Assembly (NCBI GenBank): GCA_023957375.1 | Contig: JAMLHB010000001.1 | Location: forward strand, 372,001-436,000 | DNA: 64,000 nt | Source of the DNA: Flavobacteriales bacterium | GTDB lineage: Bacteria; Bacteroidota; Bacteroidia; Flavobacteriales_F; PHOS-HE28 | Reading direction: 5' to 3' | In this document: positions 49,878 through 58,203 of the stretch, piece after piece | How positions within the stretch are numbered: the first letter of the stretch is position 1 | Layout of the letters: every line of letters starts with the position of its first letter | Notes under the pieces: model-generated | Told to the model about the DNA's origin: nothing | The model's input: only the letters and a program-made list of their open reading frames with translations | The model's database searches: none | Made by a program: the position numbers and the translations under genes

Positions 49878-50693
49878 TCACTTTCGTGCTGCCAATGCTT
49901 GGCGTGCAACGTCCTCGTAGATCGGATTCTTTGCGGCCAAGAGGTAATGCGTGATGAACCAATCAGGGATATGGTCCAGGGACCATGCCCAGGTGCGACC
50001 ATTCGCGTTGCGCTTCATTTCCGCGAACATCAATGGTTCCGTACCGGAATTATCGAACAGGAAGGCGTGGTAGCTGGCATCCAAAGCCGGGAGTAGCTGC
50101 CCCAAGGACAGGTGATAACGCTTCCCGATCCGATCGGAAGGTACGGCGTGGCCGCCCTTGGCCACACGCAGCTTTACCCGTTCCTTGTTGATCTCCACGG
50201 AATTGGTGGCAATGAAGTACAGGTAGACCTTGAACCCGTTCGCTGCGGCCTGCTGCATCAATTTCAATTTCGACGGATGGCTGAATACAGTCTCGAACGA
50301 AAAACGATGCTTGCGCTTGATCAGAAGGTCACAGAGGAAAGCCGTGATCAACTGGGCAAAATGCTCGTGAAGGTCCTGTCGCAACAGAACGAAGCGGGAG
50401 CCTTTGAACCGATGCGCCTCCATCATGGTGGCACGGTTGAATGGTCCGCGCAACAGGCCAGAACTTGAGGCGAACCGGACCAGTGAAGCTCTTTGCCTTT
50501 CAATGCCGAAAGCAGCCTTCAGGTCCAATTCGCCCGTGCCCCAAAGGGTTTTGGCGATATCATCAGGATTCAGGTACCTGCCCAAGTTGATCGGTCTTCC
50601 TTCCACCTGGGTCGTACGGACCTGCTGGTACATCATGCTCTTGCCCGACCCGTTGGGTCCGGCGAAAATCCGCATTCGGAGCTCTGCCGGCAT
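49878..50693 (-). CDS. Zeta-toxin-like P-loop kinase
   Basis: The 271-residue protein has a Walker A motif, AGPNGSGKS, at residues 11-19. The zeta-type continuation follows: YLNPDDIAKTLW, HRFSFETVFSHPSKLKLM and YLYFIATNSVEINKERV. Zeta toxins phosphorylate UDP-N-acetylglucosamine and block wall synthesis. Other members are of unknown specificity. The gene upstream, one base away, encodes a probable antitoxin. It converges on the polysaccharide operon. Confidence 0.8.
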   Translation of the reverse strand: MPAELRMRIFAGPNGSGKSMMYQQVRTTQVEGRPINLGRYLNPDDIAKTLWGTGELDLKAAFGIERQRASLVRFASSSGLLRGPFNRATMMEAHRFKGSRFVLLRQDLHEHFAQLITAFLCDLLIKRKHRFSFETVFSHPSKLKLMQQAAANGFKVYLYFIATNSVEINKERVKLRVAKGGHAVPSDRIGKRYHLSLGQLLPALDASYHAFLFDNSGTEPLMFAEMKRNANGRTWAWSLDHIPDWFITHYLLAAKNPIYEDVARQALAARK

Positions 50694-50694
50694 T

Positions 50695-50922
50695 TCAACC
50701 CGCCGGCATGCAAACAGCCTCCAGCTGCCTGATCTTCTTTACCACCTTGCCCTCCTTGTTGATCATCACCAGCCAACCGTCTTTTTCCACCAGTATGGTC
50801 TTGCGGAGCGCAAAGGCCTCGCGTACGGCCTTCCTTGCAGCTCTCTTAAAGGCAGCATTCATGACCTTCCCTTCGGGTGAAAACTCCTTAACAACGGTTA
50901 CCCGGTTCTTTTGGCTTGGCAT
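50695..50922 (-). CDS. Small protein, probable antitoxin of the zeta-like kinase
   Basis: The 75-residue basic protein (MPSQKNRVTVVKEFSPEG, ending IRQLEAVCMPAG) has no recognised fold. It lies one base upstream of the zeta-like gene in the same transcript, the usual layout for an antitoxin. An exact -7 element just upstream fixes the start at 50922. Confidence 0.6.
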   Translation of the reverse strand: MPSQKNRVTVVKEFSPEGKVMNAAFKRAARKAVREAFALRKTILVEKDGWLVMINKEGKVVKKIRQLEAVCMPAG

Positions 50923-50928
50923 GTGATG

Positions 50929-50936
50929 CAAAGGTA
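50929..50936 (-). promoter_or_regulatory. -7 element (TACCTTTG) of the zeta-like cassette
   Basis: An exact match to TAnnTTTG ends six bases before the ATG at 50922. Confidence 0.5.
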
Positions 50937-50978
50937 ATGTTGCACCAGCAAGTGGGGGCAACAACCGTACTCCCGTGC

Positions 50979-51842
50979 CTACAACGCGCTGAGCAGGTAC
51001 TTGAGGTCTTCCACCCGGTCCGGGTCGTTCAGTTTTTCGTAGCTGTTCAGCAGATTGTTCAACAGCCGGCGGATGATGTCCAAGTTGGTGCAAGGCTGGT
51101 AAAAGCTTTCATCCGCCGGAATCTCCAACTTGCCTAGGAACTCATCGATCTCGGCCTTGCCCAGGATGTCGCCTTGGCTGAAGGCGTTCACATAGAACAA
51201 CACGCCCGCATGCCCGAGTTCGCTGGCGGCCACGCCGGTTTCATCCATGTAGGCCAGCACGAAGTGGTTGGGCAGGTTCACCCCGCGCAGGGGCAGGTCC
51301 AGGTCTTCGGCCAGCACCTGGTAAATGATCGCCAGAGACAACGGATTTCCCTTGTGCGTCTCCAAGACCTCGTTGATGTAGCTGTTCTGCGGCGCGTGGT
51401 AGTTGCGCTTGTTTCCCTTGAAGCCGTGAACTTGGTAAAAGATATGGTTGAACACGCGCACTTTTTCAAAGGCGGTGAGGTTGTCGTTCAGCTCCAACCA
51501 GATGTCCTGCCGCAGGGCAGCCATGCGGGCGCGTACCCTTTGTTCGTCCAATTCCGCGTAGCGGTAGAGGCAAACGGCCAAGGCGCCTTCCAGCAGGTCA
51601 TCGGCCCCGGCCTTGCGCCAAGCGGTCAACCGGTTGAAGGTGATGTCCAAATGGATCGTGTGCAACAGGTCTTCCACGCGGTTGCGGAACAGGTCGCCTT
51701 GTCCGTCGAGTTCCCATGCCTGCTCCAGCTCGGGCACCAGCGGGCCGCCAATGGCGATGATGCGCTCGCGCACTTGGTCATAAATGCCTTCGTCCGGGTC
51801 GTCGATCAGGGCGATCAGTGCACGGATCTCGTTTTCGCTCAT
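50979..51842 (-). CDS. Transglutaminase-like protein of the SirB1 family
   Basis: The 287-residue soluble protein matches SirB1-type proteins: HIFYQVHGFKGNKRNY, NSYINEVLETHKGNPLSLA, IIYQVLAEDLDLPLRGVNLP and a C-terminal NLDIIRRLLNNLLNSYEK. The transglutaminase-fold cysteine position appears to be replaced, as is common in the family, so enzymatic activity is doubtful. A TACTTTCG element lies 30 bases upstream (51872-51879). Confidence 0.85.
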   Translation of the reverse strand: MSENEIRALIALIDDPDEGIYDQVRERIIAIGGPLVPELEQAWELDGQGDLFRNRVEDLLHTIHLDITFNRLTAWRKAGADDLLEGALAVCLYRYAELDEQRVRARMAALRQDIWLELNDNLTAFEKVRVFNHIFYQVHGFKGNKRNYHAPQNSYINEVLETHKGNPLSLAIIYQVLAEDLDLPLRGVNLPNHFVLAYMDETGVAASELGHAGVLFYVNAFSQGDILGKAEIDEFLGKLEIPADESFYQPCTNLDIIRRLLNNLLNSYEKLNDPDRVEDLKYLLSAL

Positions 51843-51871
51843 GATGGGCTTCCTTCTCGCGGTGATGTGTG

Positions 51872-51879
51872 CGAAAGTA
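51872..51879 (-). promoter_or_regulatory. Putative -7 element (TACTTTCG) of the SirB1-family gene
   Basis: It matches TAnnTT(T/C)G, 29 bases before the ATG at 51842. Confidence 0.35.
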
Positions 51880-52016
51880 CCCGGCCCTGAAGCGCGTGAT
51901 GGGGGAGCGGAAGGCTTGTTTCAACCATCGCGGGTTGAAGACCGCTCCGCCAACAGCTGGTTGTGGAAAGTCCTTGGCCTGCCCGTGGCCACCTGCCCCA
52001 AAGGCGGAAAAGGGGC

Positions 52017-52916
52017 TCAGCCCACCAGCCGTTCCAGCACTTGGGCGATCATGGCGTCCACTGCGGCATGGTGGTCCTTGCTGTATTCCTTCCGCAGGCG
52101 GTTCGCCACCACGGTGCACACGGTGCATGCTTTGTGGCCCAGCAATTCGCTGAGGCCGAACAGTGCGCTGGTCTCCATTTCGAAGTTCAGCAACCGCAGC
52201 TCCTCGTGGCGAAACGAGGTGAACAGCTCATTCAGGCCGCCCACGCTGGGCACTGCCCGCAATTGCCGGCCCTGGGGGCCGTAAAAGCCTCCGGCCGTGG
52301 CGGTTATTCCCACATGGTTGCCGCGCCCCAATGTTTCCACCAAAGGTTCATGGCCTGTGGCGATGTAAGGCATGGGCAGGTTGTCCGGCCATTCAGTGTG
52401 CTGCAGGAAGGATTGCAGGATCCTCAGTTCGCCATCGGTCTGTTCGTGTGCGTAGTAGTGCATCACGTTGTCCAGCCCCAGTGCATATTGGCTCACCACC
52501 AGCTCGTCGCAGGGAATGTCCTCCTGCAAGGCCCCGCAGGTGCCCATGCGCACGATGGTCAACGACTTATGCTCCTTTTTCGGGGTTCGCTTGTCCAGGT
52601 CGATGTTGACCAGGGCGTCCAATTCGCCCAGCACGATATCGATGTTGTCCGTGCCGATGCCCGTGGCCAAGGCGGTGATGCGCGCACCGTGCAAGGTGCC
52701 TGAGTGCGAAACGAATTCGCGGTTGTGCACCTGGTGGTCGATCTTGTCGAAATGGGCGCTCACGCGGGCCACCCGGCCGGGATCGCCCACCACCAGCACC
52801 AGGTCGCCCAACTGCTCGGGGCGCAGGGCCAAGTGGTACACGGAGCCGTCCGGGTTGAGAATGAGCTCGCTTTCGGGAAGCTCCGTGCCGGGTTCGGTGA
52901 GCAGGATGGGGCGCAT
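52017..52916 (-). CDS. Nucleoside phosphorylase (uridine phosphorylase-like)
   Basis: The 299-residue enzyme has the phosphate-binding GDPGRVARV near the N-terminus, VRMGTCGALQED in the middle and the ribose-binding NFEMETSALFGL near residue 245. These are the three landmarks of the PNP/UDP family. It cleaves nucleosides with phosphate for salvage. Pyrimidine preference is a guess from overall similarity to Bacteroidota uridine phosphorylases. Confidence 0.9.
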   Translation of the reverse strand: MRPILLTEPGTELPESELILNPDGSVYHLALRPEQLGDLVLVVGDPGRVARVSAHFDKIDHQVHNREFVSHSGTLHGARITALATGIGTDNIDIVLGELDALVNIDLDKRTPKKEHKSLTIVRMGTCGALQEDIPCDELVVSQYALGLDNVMHYYAHEQTDGELRILQSFLQHTEWPDNLPMPYIATGHEPLVETLGRGNHVGITATAGGFYGPQGRQLRAVPSVGGLNELFTSFRHEELRLLNFEMETSALFGLSELLGHKACTVCTVVANRLRKEYSKDHHAAVDAMIAQVLERLVG

Positions 52917-53038
52917 GGGTATGGGATTTCAGAATAAACCCGCTAGCGGACGTGCGGTGGGCAAATGTGGGCATGATCACCGGATATTCCATGGTTGCGG
53001 TCCCGGATAGCTTCCTTGTGTGCAGTGCCCGATCATCT

Positions 53039-53046
53039 ATATTGCA
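53039..53046 (+). promoter_or_regulatory. Putative -7 element (TATATTGC) with TTG upstream
   Basis: A TTG about 23 bases upstream (53016) and TATATTGC precede the ATG at 53065 by 18 bases. The match to TAnnTTTG is partial. Confidence 0.3.
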
Positions 53047-53064
53047 CCTACTAACCCAACAACC

Positions 53065-54567
53065 ATGGCCAAAATTCTACGCATTCTTCCCGCCTTGCTG
53101 CTAAGCACTTCGATCAATGCCCAACAGGTGCTGTTTTCCGAGGACTTTGAAGGGGCTCAACACGGCTTCACGCTGAACACCTCGGACATGGGCTCGCAAA
53201 CTTCCGGGGCAAATACCTGGCTGGTGAACAATGCCTACACCGGGGGAAGCAGCACCTTGGACTGCTTGGGGATCCCGTTCACGTTCACCATACCCAATAC
53301 GGCAGCGCAACCAGCGGGCATCACCCAACCCAACGGCAAGTACATGCACATCACCAGCAACGCAGCCATGGCCAGCGGCATTGCCAACTGCAATTTTGCG
53401 GCAGCCGACGGGCTGTGCACCGCCGCAGGCAATCATTTCGCACGGATGACCACGGATGTGGCCACCACCGGCGCGGACGAGGTAGCCCTCAGCTTCTGGT
53501 GGCTTTGCGCCGGATCGGCCAGCAATTACGGCGAAGTGTACTACAGCACCAACGGGGGGACGTCCTGGAACCAGGTCACCACGCCGCTGTCCAATTACGC
53601 CAACCAACCGGGTTGGGTGCAGCAGACCATCACTTTGCCTGCCTTCGCAGACCAGGCTACGCTGCGCTTCGGGTTCCGCTTTGTGAACGGCACCACCATG
53701 TCGGCCAGCGACCCCGCCTTTGGCATTGATGACGTGAAGGTGACCTCCACCCAGGCGGCCAACACCTTGACCACCGGAGCAGTGGTTCCAGCCAGCATCT
53801 GCCCCAAATCCGCCTTCGATGTGCCGTTCACGGCCACGGGCACTTGGAACGCGGGCAACTTCTTTTCCGCACAGCTTTCAGATGCCAATGGAAGCTTCGC
53901 CCAGCCCATCAACATCGGCATGTGGTTCGGTACCACCTCGGGCACCATCGTGGCCGAGGTGCCTTCAGGGGTACCCACGGGGCCGGGCTACCTGATCCGC
54001 GTGGTGGGCAGCGACCCGCAGGTCGACGGGGTCGATTCACCCACGCCCATCATTATCCTCGTTGAACCGTATGCCGGGCAGGATAGCAGCTTGACCGTCT
54101 GCGAAGGTTCAGCGCCCTTCAACCTCTTCACCGCATTGGGTGGAACACCTGATGCCGGCGGTTCGTGGTCCTTCAATGGCTTTGGCACCGCTGCCATGTT
54201 CAGCCCGGCGGTTTCACCTGCCGGATGTTATGCCTATTCGGTTGCAGCGCAGGGGTGCCCGAACGATACGGCGAGGGTGTGCATTGCGCTGGACCCCTGC
54301 CTGGGCGTGGCCTCGGTAGGGGCGGGAGCGCAAAGCTTGCGTTGGCTGGGGCAGCAGGGAACGGTGCATGTGATCACCGGGGTTGGTGTGAAGCCCGATG
54401 CCGTGGCCCTCTTCGATATCGCGGGACGCAGTGTAGCCGTGCAGTTGCGCAACGCTATGGAAGGCCGCCTGCTGTTGGACATGGCCGCCATGCCCGACGG
54501 ACCTTACCTGTTGCGCGTGACTGATGCTGGCCGCGCGGGGGTGGTGCGCCTCTTGCACAGGCAGTGA
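53065..54567 (+). CDS. Secreted protein with T9SS-type C-terminal tail
   Basis: The 500-residue protein has a signal peptide ending INAQ. An adhesin-like jelly-roll domain follows (about 20-230; starts VLFSEDFEGAQHGF, later GEVYYSTNGGTSWNQV and FGIDDVKVTS, as in choice-of-anchor domains). Then come Ig-like repeats and a C-terminal domain, VALFDIAGRSVAVQL to MPDGPYLLRVTDAGRAG, resembling a type A sorting signal. It is probably exported to the cell surface. The start at MAKILRILP precedes the signal. Confidence 0.8.
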   Translation: MAKILRILPALLLSTSINAQQVLFSEDFEGAQHGFTLNTSDMGSQTSGANTWLVNNAYTGGSSTLDCLGIPFTFTIPNTAAQPAGITQPNGKYMHITSNAAMASGIANCNFAAADGLCTAAGNHFARMTTDVATTGADEVALSFWWLCAGSASNYGEVYYSTNGGTSWNQVTTPLSNYANQPGWVQQTITLPAFADQATLRFGFRFVNGTTMSASDPAFGIDDVKVTSTQAANTLTTGAVVPASICPKSAFDVPFTATGTWNAGNFFSAQLSDANGSFAQPINIGMWFGTTSGTIVAEVPSGVPTGPGYLIRVVGSDPQVDGVDSPTPIIILVEPYAGQDSSLTVCEGSAPFNLFTALGGTPDAGGSWSFNGFGTAAMFSPAVSPAGCYAYSVAAQGCPNDTARVCIALDPCLGVASVGAGAQSLRWLGQQGTVHVITGVGVKPDAVALFDIAGRSVAVQLRNAMEGRLLLDMAAMPDGPYLLRVTDAGRAGVVRLLHRQ

Positions 54568-54587
54568 CCGTCTACGCGGTGATCTTC

Positions 54588-54629
54588 GCGAAGGGCGGGC
54601 CCCACACGGTCTGCCCTTCGCCTTTCTAT
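54588..54629 (+). terminator. Intrinsic terminator after the secreted protein gene
   Basis: GCGAAGGGC (54588-54596) pairs with GCCCTTCGC (54613-54621) and is followed by CTTTCTATT. It lies between two convergent genes. Confidence 0.6.
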
Positions 54630-55357
54630 TGCGCGGCGAACACCCGCTTCAACAAATCGGTGCTGCGCGCCAACGGATCCTTGCGGATCTGCTGCTCCTC
54701 GTCGGCCACCAGCACAAAGAGCCCGTCAATGGCCTTTTGCGTCACGTAGGCGTCCAGGTCGGGGTTCACAGACTGTCCGCCGGTGAGCAGCGTGGCCGTG
54801 TTGTAGGCGTTGGACAGCGGCGTCCAGTAGCTGGTGAGCGCCACCTGCTGGGTGGCCTTCTCCACAATGGGCCGGAACTTGGCGGTGAGCTCGGCGGTGG
54901 TTTTCTCCTTGAGGAAATCGGTGGCCGCATGGTCGCCGCCCTTCAGGATGGCAAAGCCGTCGGCCACGGTCATGCCTTTGATCGCGTTAAGGAACACGGG
55001 TACGGCTTCCTTGGCGGCATTTTCCGCCGCGCGGTTCATGGTCAGCTCGAATTTTTCCACCTGGGCGCCCATGCCGATGTCGTTGAGCGTGTTCTTCACC
55101 TTCACGGCTTCCGGCGGAAAGGGAATGCGCAGGCGGTCGCTCTTCCAAAAGCCGTCCGCCACGGAGGCCGTGCCTACGGCGTGTTCAGCGCCCTTGTCCA
55201 AGGCTTCCTTCAGGCCCGCGATCACATCGGCATTGGTGAGCGCGGCCCCGCCGCTGTTGATCTGTTTGGAGGTTTCATCGAGCACTTGGGCAAACTGGGT
55301 GCTGCTGCAGGCGGAGCAAAACAAGGCGGCTCCTGCCAGTACATGGGTCAATTTCAT
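54626..55357 (-). CDS. DUF4197 lipoprotein
   Basis: The 243-residue protein has lipobox LFCSAC at residues 12-17. The DUF4197 domain follows, with NADVIAGLKEALDKGAEHAV, FPPEAVKVKNTLNDIGMG and a C-terminal TQKAIDGLFVLVADEEQQIR. It is mostly helical and exported. Function is unknown. Confidence 0.88.
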   Translation of the reverse strand: MKLTHVLAGAALFCSACSSTQFAQVLDETSKQINSGGAALTNADVIAGLKEALDKGAEHAVGTASVADGFWKSDRLRIPFPPEAVKVKNTLNDIGMGAQVEKFELTMNRAAENAAKEAVPVFLNAIKGMTVADGFAILKGGDHAATDFLKEKTTAELTAKFRPIVEKATQQVALTSYWTPLSNAYNTATLLTGGQSVNPDLDAYVTQKAIDGLFVLVADEEQQIRKDPLARSTDLLKRVFAAQ

Positions 55358-55371
55358 GTGGGGAATGTTCG

Positions 55372-55782
55372 TTATGCTGCTGCTTCCATGAACCGTGCCA
55401 AGGCCGTGCGCCAGGCTTGTGGCAAGGCGATGGAGGCTTGTTGGTGGTAGTCGAATGCTACCAATACGCTGCGGCCTTCGGCGAAAATGGTGCCGTCCTG
55501 CACATGCTGCACCGCATACTGCAGGTCAAAACTCTTGTCGCCGATCCTTCCGCACCACGTCTGCACTTGCACGGGGTCTGCCAAGTGGATGGGCCTGCGG
55601 TGGTCCACTTCATTGCGCGCCAAGATCAATCCGGTGCGCACCCAGTCATGGTCCGGCTCCATGAATTGGCGCAACAGCTCCATGCGGCCCAGCTCGAAGT
55701 ATTGCAGGTACACCGCATTGTGTACGTGCCGCGCCATGTCCAGGTCGCTGAAACGGACTTGTACGGGAGTAGTGATCTTCAT
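55372..55782 (-). CDS. Acyl-CoA thioesterase (4HBT/YbgC-like hot-dog fold)
   Basis: The 136-residue protein has the catalytic pattern VRFSDLDMARHVHNAVYLQY with the 4HBT aspartate, ending with FEAEGRSVLVAF-like sequence (FAEGRSVLVAFDY). It hydrolyses acyl-CoA or acyl-ACP thioesters. MKITTPVQVRF is chosen as the start because the residues before it are outside the family; an upstream in-frame ATG lies at 55806. Confidence 0.88.
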   Translation of the reverse strand: MKITTPVQVRFSDLDMARHVHNAVYLQYFELGRMELLRQFMEPDHDWVRTGLILARNEVDHRRPIHLADPVQVQTWCGRIGDKSFDLQYAVQHVQDGTIFAEGRSVLVAFDYHQQASIALPQAWRTALARFMEAAA

Positions 55783-55813
55783 CTGCTGACAACTAACAAC
55801 TGACAACCACGAA

Positions 55814-56218
55814 CTACGTAATCGGATTCATAATCACCGAAAACACCGTAATGCTGTTCGGGTCCCGGTCAAAAAAGAGCTTGTCCAGCGCATCCAAGAT
55901 GTTCTTCGCCCTGAAGTAGGACGTGTTCAGTTCATGTTCACCCTTGGCGCTCCATTGCACGGTATAGCTGCTGGTGCGGTCCTTGTAGGTGCCCACATAC
56001 TCACGCATGGCCTGCAGGGCTTCCAGCTTGTCGCGGCCGCTGGTGCTGTGGAACAGAAAGCTTTGGTTGTGGCGCGGATTGAGGGTGATCAGGAAGAGCT
56101 TGGAACCCTTGCCCGGCTCCTCCACGTAGTTGAACATCAGGCTGTCCACACCGATGCCGATGTGGTCGCCGATCTCCTTTTGCAGTTTGGCGATCTCCAG
56201 GTTGTTGTCGCGGGTCAT
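55814..56218 (-). CDS. Conserved hypothetical protein
   Basis: The 134-residue soluble protein (MTRDNNLEIAKLQKEIGDHI, later SKLFLITLNPRHNQSFLF and RAKNILDALDKLFFDRD) is not recognised. It has mixed alpha/beta character and no signal peptide. It lies 12 bases downstream of the capD-like gene on the same strand, so it may be cotranscribed. Confidence 0.6.
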   Translation of the reverse strand: MTRDNNLEIAKLQKEIGDHIGIGVDSLMFNYVEEPGKGSKLFLITLNPRHNQSFLFHSTSGRDKLEALQAMREYVGTYKDRTSSYTVQWSAKGEHELNTSYFRAKNILDALDKLFFDRDPNSITVFSVIMNPIT

Positions 56219-56230
56219 CAATGAATAGGG

Positions 56231-58135
56231 CTATGCCGGGGCGGGTCCACCCGCGGCCGTTGTTGCAGGTTGCGGGTCAAATTTACCGTAGGTGGAATTG
56301 CGGCTCCGGTATTCGGGCACCAGGGCTTTCATGCCGCGCACGGTGGCTTCTTCATCACCCTTTCCGGCGGCATCCAGAATGCCGTTGATGATGGCGAACA
56401 CTTGTTGCGGGTCCACGCGCTGCGTGCGGCCGATGAGGATGCGCGGATGGTGCGTAGGCTGGTTGCCTTCCTGCTCCGCAAGCAATTCCTCAAAGAGTTT
56501 CTCCCCGGGTCGCAGGCCGGTGTATTTGATCAAGATGTTCTTGCCGGGTTCCAGCCCGCTGAGGCGGATCATGCGGTCGGCGAGGTCGGCGATGCGCACC
56601 GGCTCGCCCATGTCGAACACGTAGATCTCGCCGCCCTTGCCCATGGTGGCCGCCTCCAGCACCAGGCGGCAGGCTTCGGGAATGGTCATGAAGAAGCGCG
56701 TTACTTCGGGGTCGGTGACGGTCACCGGGCCGCCCTCGGCGATCTGCCTGCGGAACAGCGGGATCACCGAGCCGTTGCTGCCCAGCACGTTGCCGAAGCG
56801 CGTGGTGGTGATGGACATGCCCGGCGTGGCTGCGCCCAACGCCTGCATGAACAGCTCGGCGCAGCGCTTGGTGGCGCCCATCACGCTGGTGGGGTTCACC
56901 GCCTTGTCGGTGCTGATCAGGATGAATTCCTTCACGCCGTGCGCAGCGGCCAGTTCGGCCATGTTGCGCGTGCCGCCGATGTTGGTGAGCGCAGCCTCGG
57001 CGGGTTGGGCTTCCATCAACGGAACGTGCTTGTAAGCCGCTGCATGCAGCACCACTTCGGGTTTTACTTCCGCCAAGAGGCGGGCCATCGCTTCGCGGTC
57101 CCGCACGTCGCCCACCAGGGGCCGAAAGGCAGTGAAGCCTTTGCCCTTCAGCTCCATTTCCACGTCGTAAAGCGCGCTTTCCGCCTGATCCAAAAGCACG
57201 GTTTGCTTTGCGCCCAAGGCGATCAGCTGCCGGGCCAGTTCGCTGCCGATGCTGCCCGCCGCGCCGGTTACCAGCACGGTGCGTCCGCTGAAGCGTTGTT
57301 TGAGCAGGGCATCCTCCAGTTGGATCGGTGCCCGGCCCAACAGGTCCTCAATGCGCACCTCGCGGATCTGGCCGCTGCTCAGTTGCCCGTCGATCCAGTC
57401 GCGCACGGGCGGCACGGTGCGCACATCCACCTTGGCGCGCATGGCCATGTCCACCACTTGCCGCCGGTGCTCGGCATCAGGCTGCTGGATGGCGATGATC
57501 AGCTGGTCCACCTCATGTTCCGTCAACAATGCAGGCAGTTCATTGGCGGCGTGGATGCGAACACCCTCTAAGCGCTTGCCCACCTTGCCGGGATCGTCGT
57601 CCACAAACGCCAACACGTTGTATGCGGCAGATCCCTCCCGCTCCAAGGTGCGCTTGGTGATCAGGCCCGCTTCACCCGCGCCGTACAGCACCACGCTCAA
57701 GGCATCCTTGCCCTTGCCCTGCCGCCGCAGATGCAGCAGCTTGAAGGCGATGCGCGTGGCGATCAGCAGCATGGCCGTGCCTAAGAAGTCGATGATGATC
57801 ACCGAGGTGGGCAGCACGAACTGGCGATCGACAAAATAGTAGCGCACGGCGTTCAGCAACAACAGCGTGAGGCTGCCGGCCAGCACCACCAAAAACACGC
57901 GCTTGGCATCTTCGGTGCCGGTGTGGCGCACCATGCTGCGCTGGATCCCGAAGGCCAGGTACCAGCCCAGCCGCACCGCCAGAAACACGGGGAACACGGG
58001 CCACAGCAACCGGTATTCGTAATCCGGCACGCTGAAATTGAACCGTAGCTGGTAGGCGGCTAACAGGGCCACCGTACACATGGCCAGGTCGATCAAGGTG
58101 ATCGTCCAGCGCGGAAGCAGCAACGGCCGGGCCAT
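56231..58135 (-). CDS. Membrane-bound nucleotide-sugar dehydratase/epimerase (CapD/PglF/WbpM-like)
   Basis: The 634-residue protein has four N-terminal helices, a CoA-binding-like NAD domain (VVLYGAGEAGLITKRTL, near 160) and an SDR catalytic domain with TVLVTGAAGSIGSELARQL. The active-site region is LISTDKAVNPTSVMGATKR, with Met in place of the usual SDR tyrosine and the lysine kept, as in this subfamily. It makes UDP-4-keto-6-deoxy sugars. The product could feed the DegT aminotransferase at 48-49 kb. The -7 element upstream supports the start at MARPLLLPRW rather than nine codons earlier. Confidence 0.93.
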   Translation of the reverse strand: MARPLLLPRWTITLIDLAMCTVALLAAYQLRFNFSVPDYEYRLLWPVFPVFLAVRLGWYLAFGIQRSMVRHTGTEDAKRVFLVVLAGSLTLLLLNAVRYYFVDRQFVLPTSVIIIDFLGTAMLLIATRIAFKLLHLRRQGKGKDALSVVLYGAGEAGLITKRTLEREGSAAYNVLAFVDDDPGKVGKRLEGVRIHAANELPALLTEHEVDQLIIAIQQPDAEHRRQVVDMAMRAKVDVRTVPPVRDWIDGQLSSGQIREVRIEDLLGRAPIQLEDALLKQRFSGRTVLVTGAAGSIGSELARQLIALGAKQTVLLDQAESALYDVEMELKGKGFTAFRPLVGDVRDREAMARLLAEVKPEVVLHAAAYKHVPLMEAQPAEAALTNIGGTRNMAELAAAHGVKEFILISTDKAVNPTSVMGATKRCAELFMQALGAATPGMSITTTRFGNVLGSNGSVIPLFRRQIAEGGPVTVTDPEVTRFFMTIPEACRLVLEAATMGKGGEIYVFDMGEPVRIADLADRMIRLSGLEPGKNILIKYTGLRPGEKLFEELLAEQEGNQPTHHPRILIGRTQRVDPQQVFAIINGILDAAGKGDEEATVRGMKALVPEYRSRNSTYGKFDPQPATTAAGGPAPA

Positions 58136-58141
58136 GGAGCG

Positions 58142-58149
58142 CGAAGGTA
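58142..58149 (-). promoter_or_regulatory. -7 element (TACCTTCG) of the capD-like gene
   Basis: It ends six bases before the ATG at 58135 and lies inside the longer reading frame, which argues for the shorter start. Confidence 0.45.
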
Positions 58150-58203
58150 GCAGGAGGGGCATTGGCCACCATGGCGGGCAAGCGGCTATTTTTACCGCGC
58201 TCC

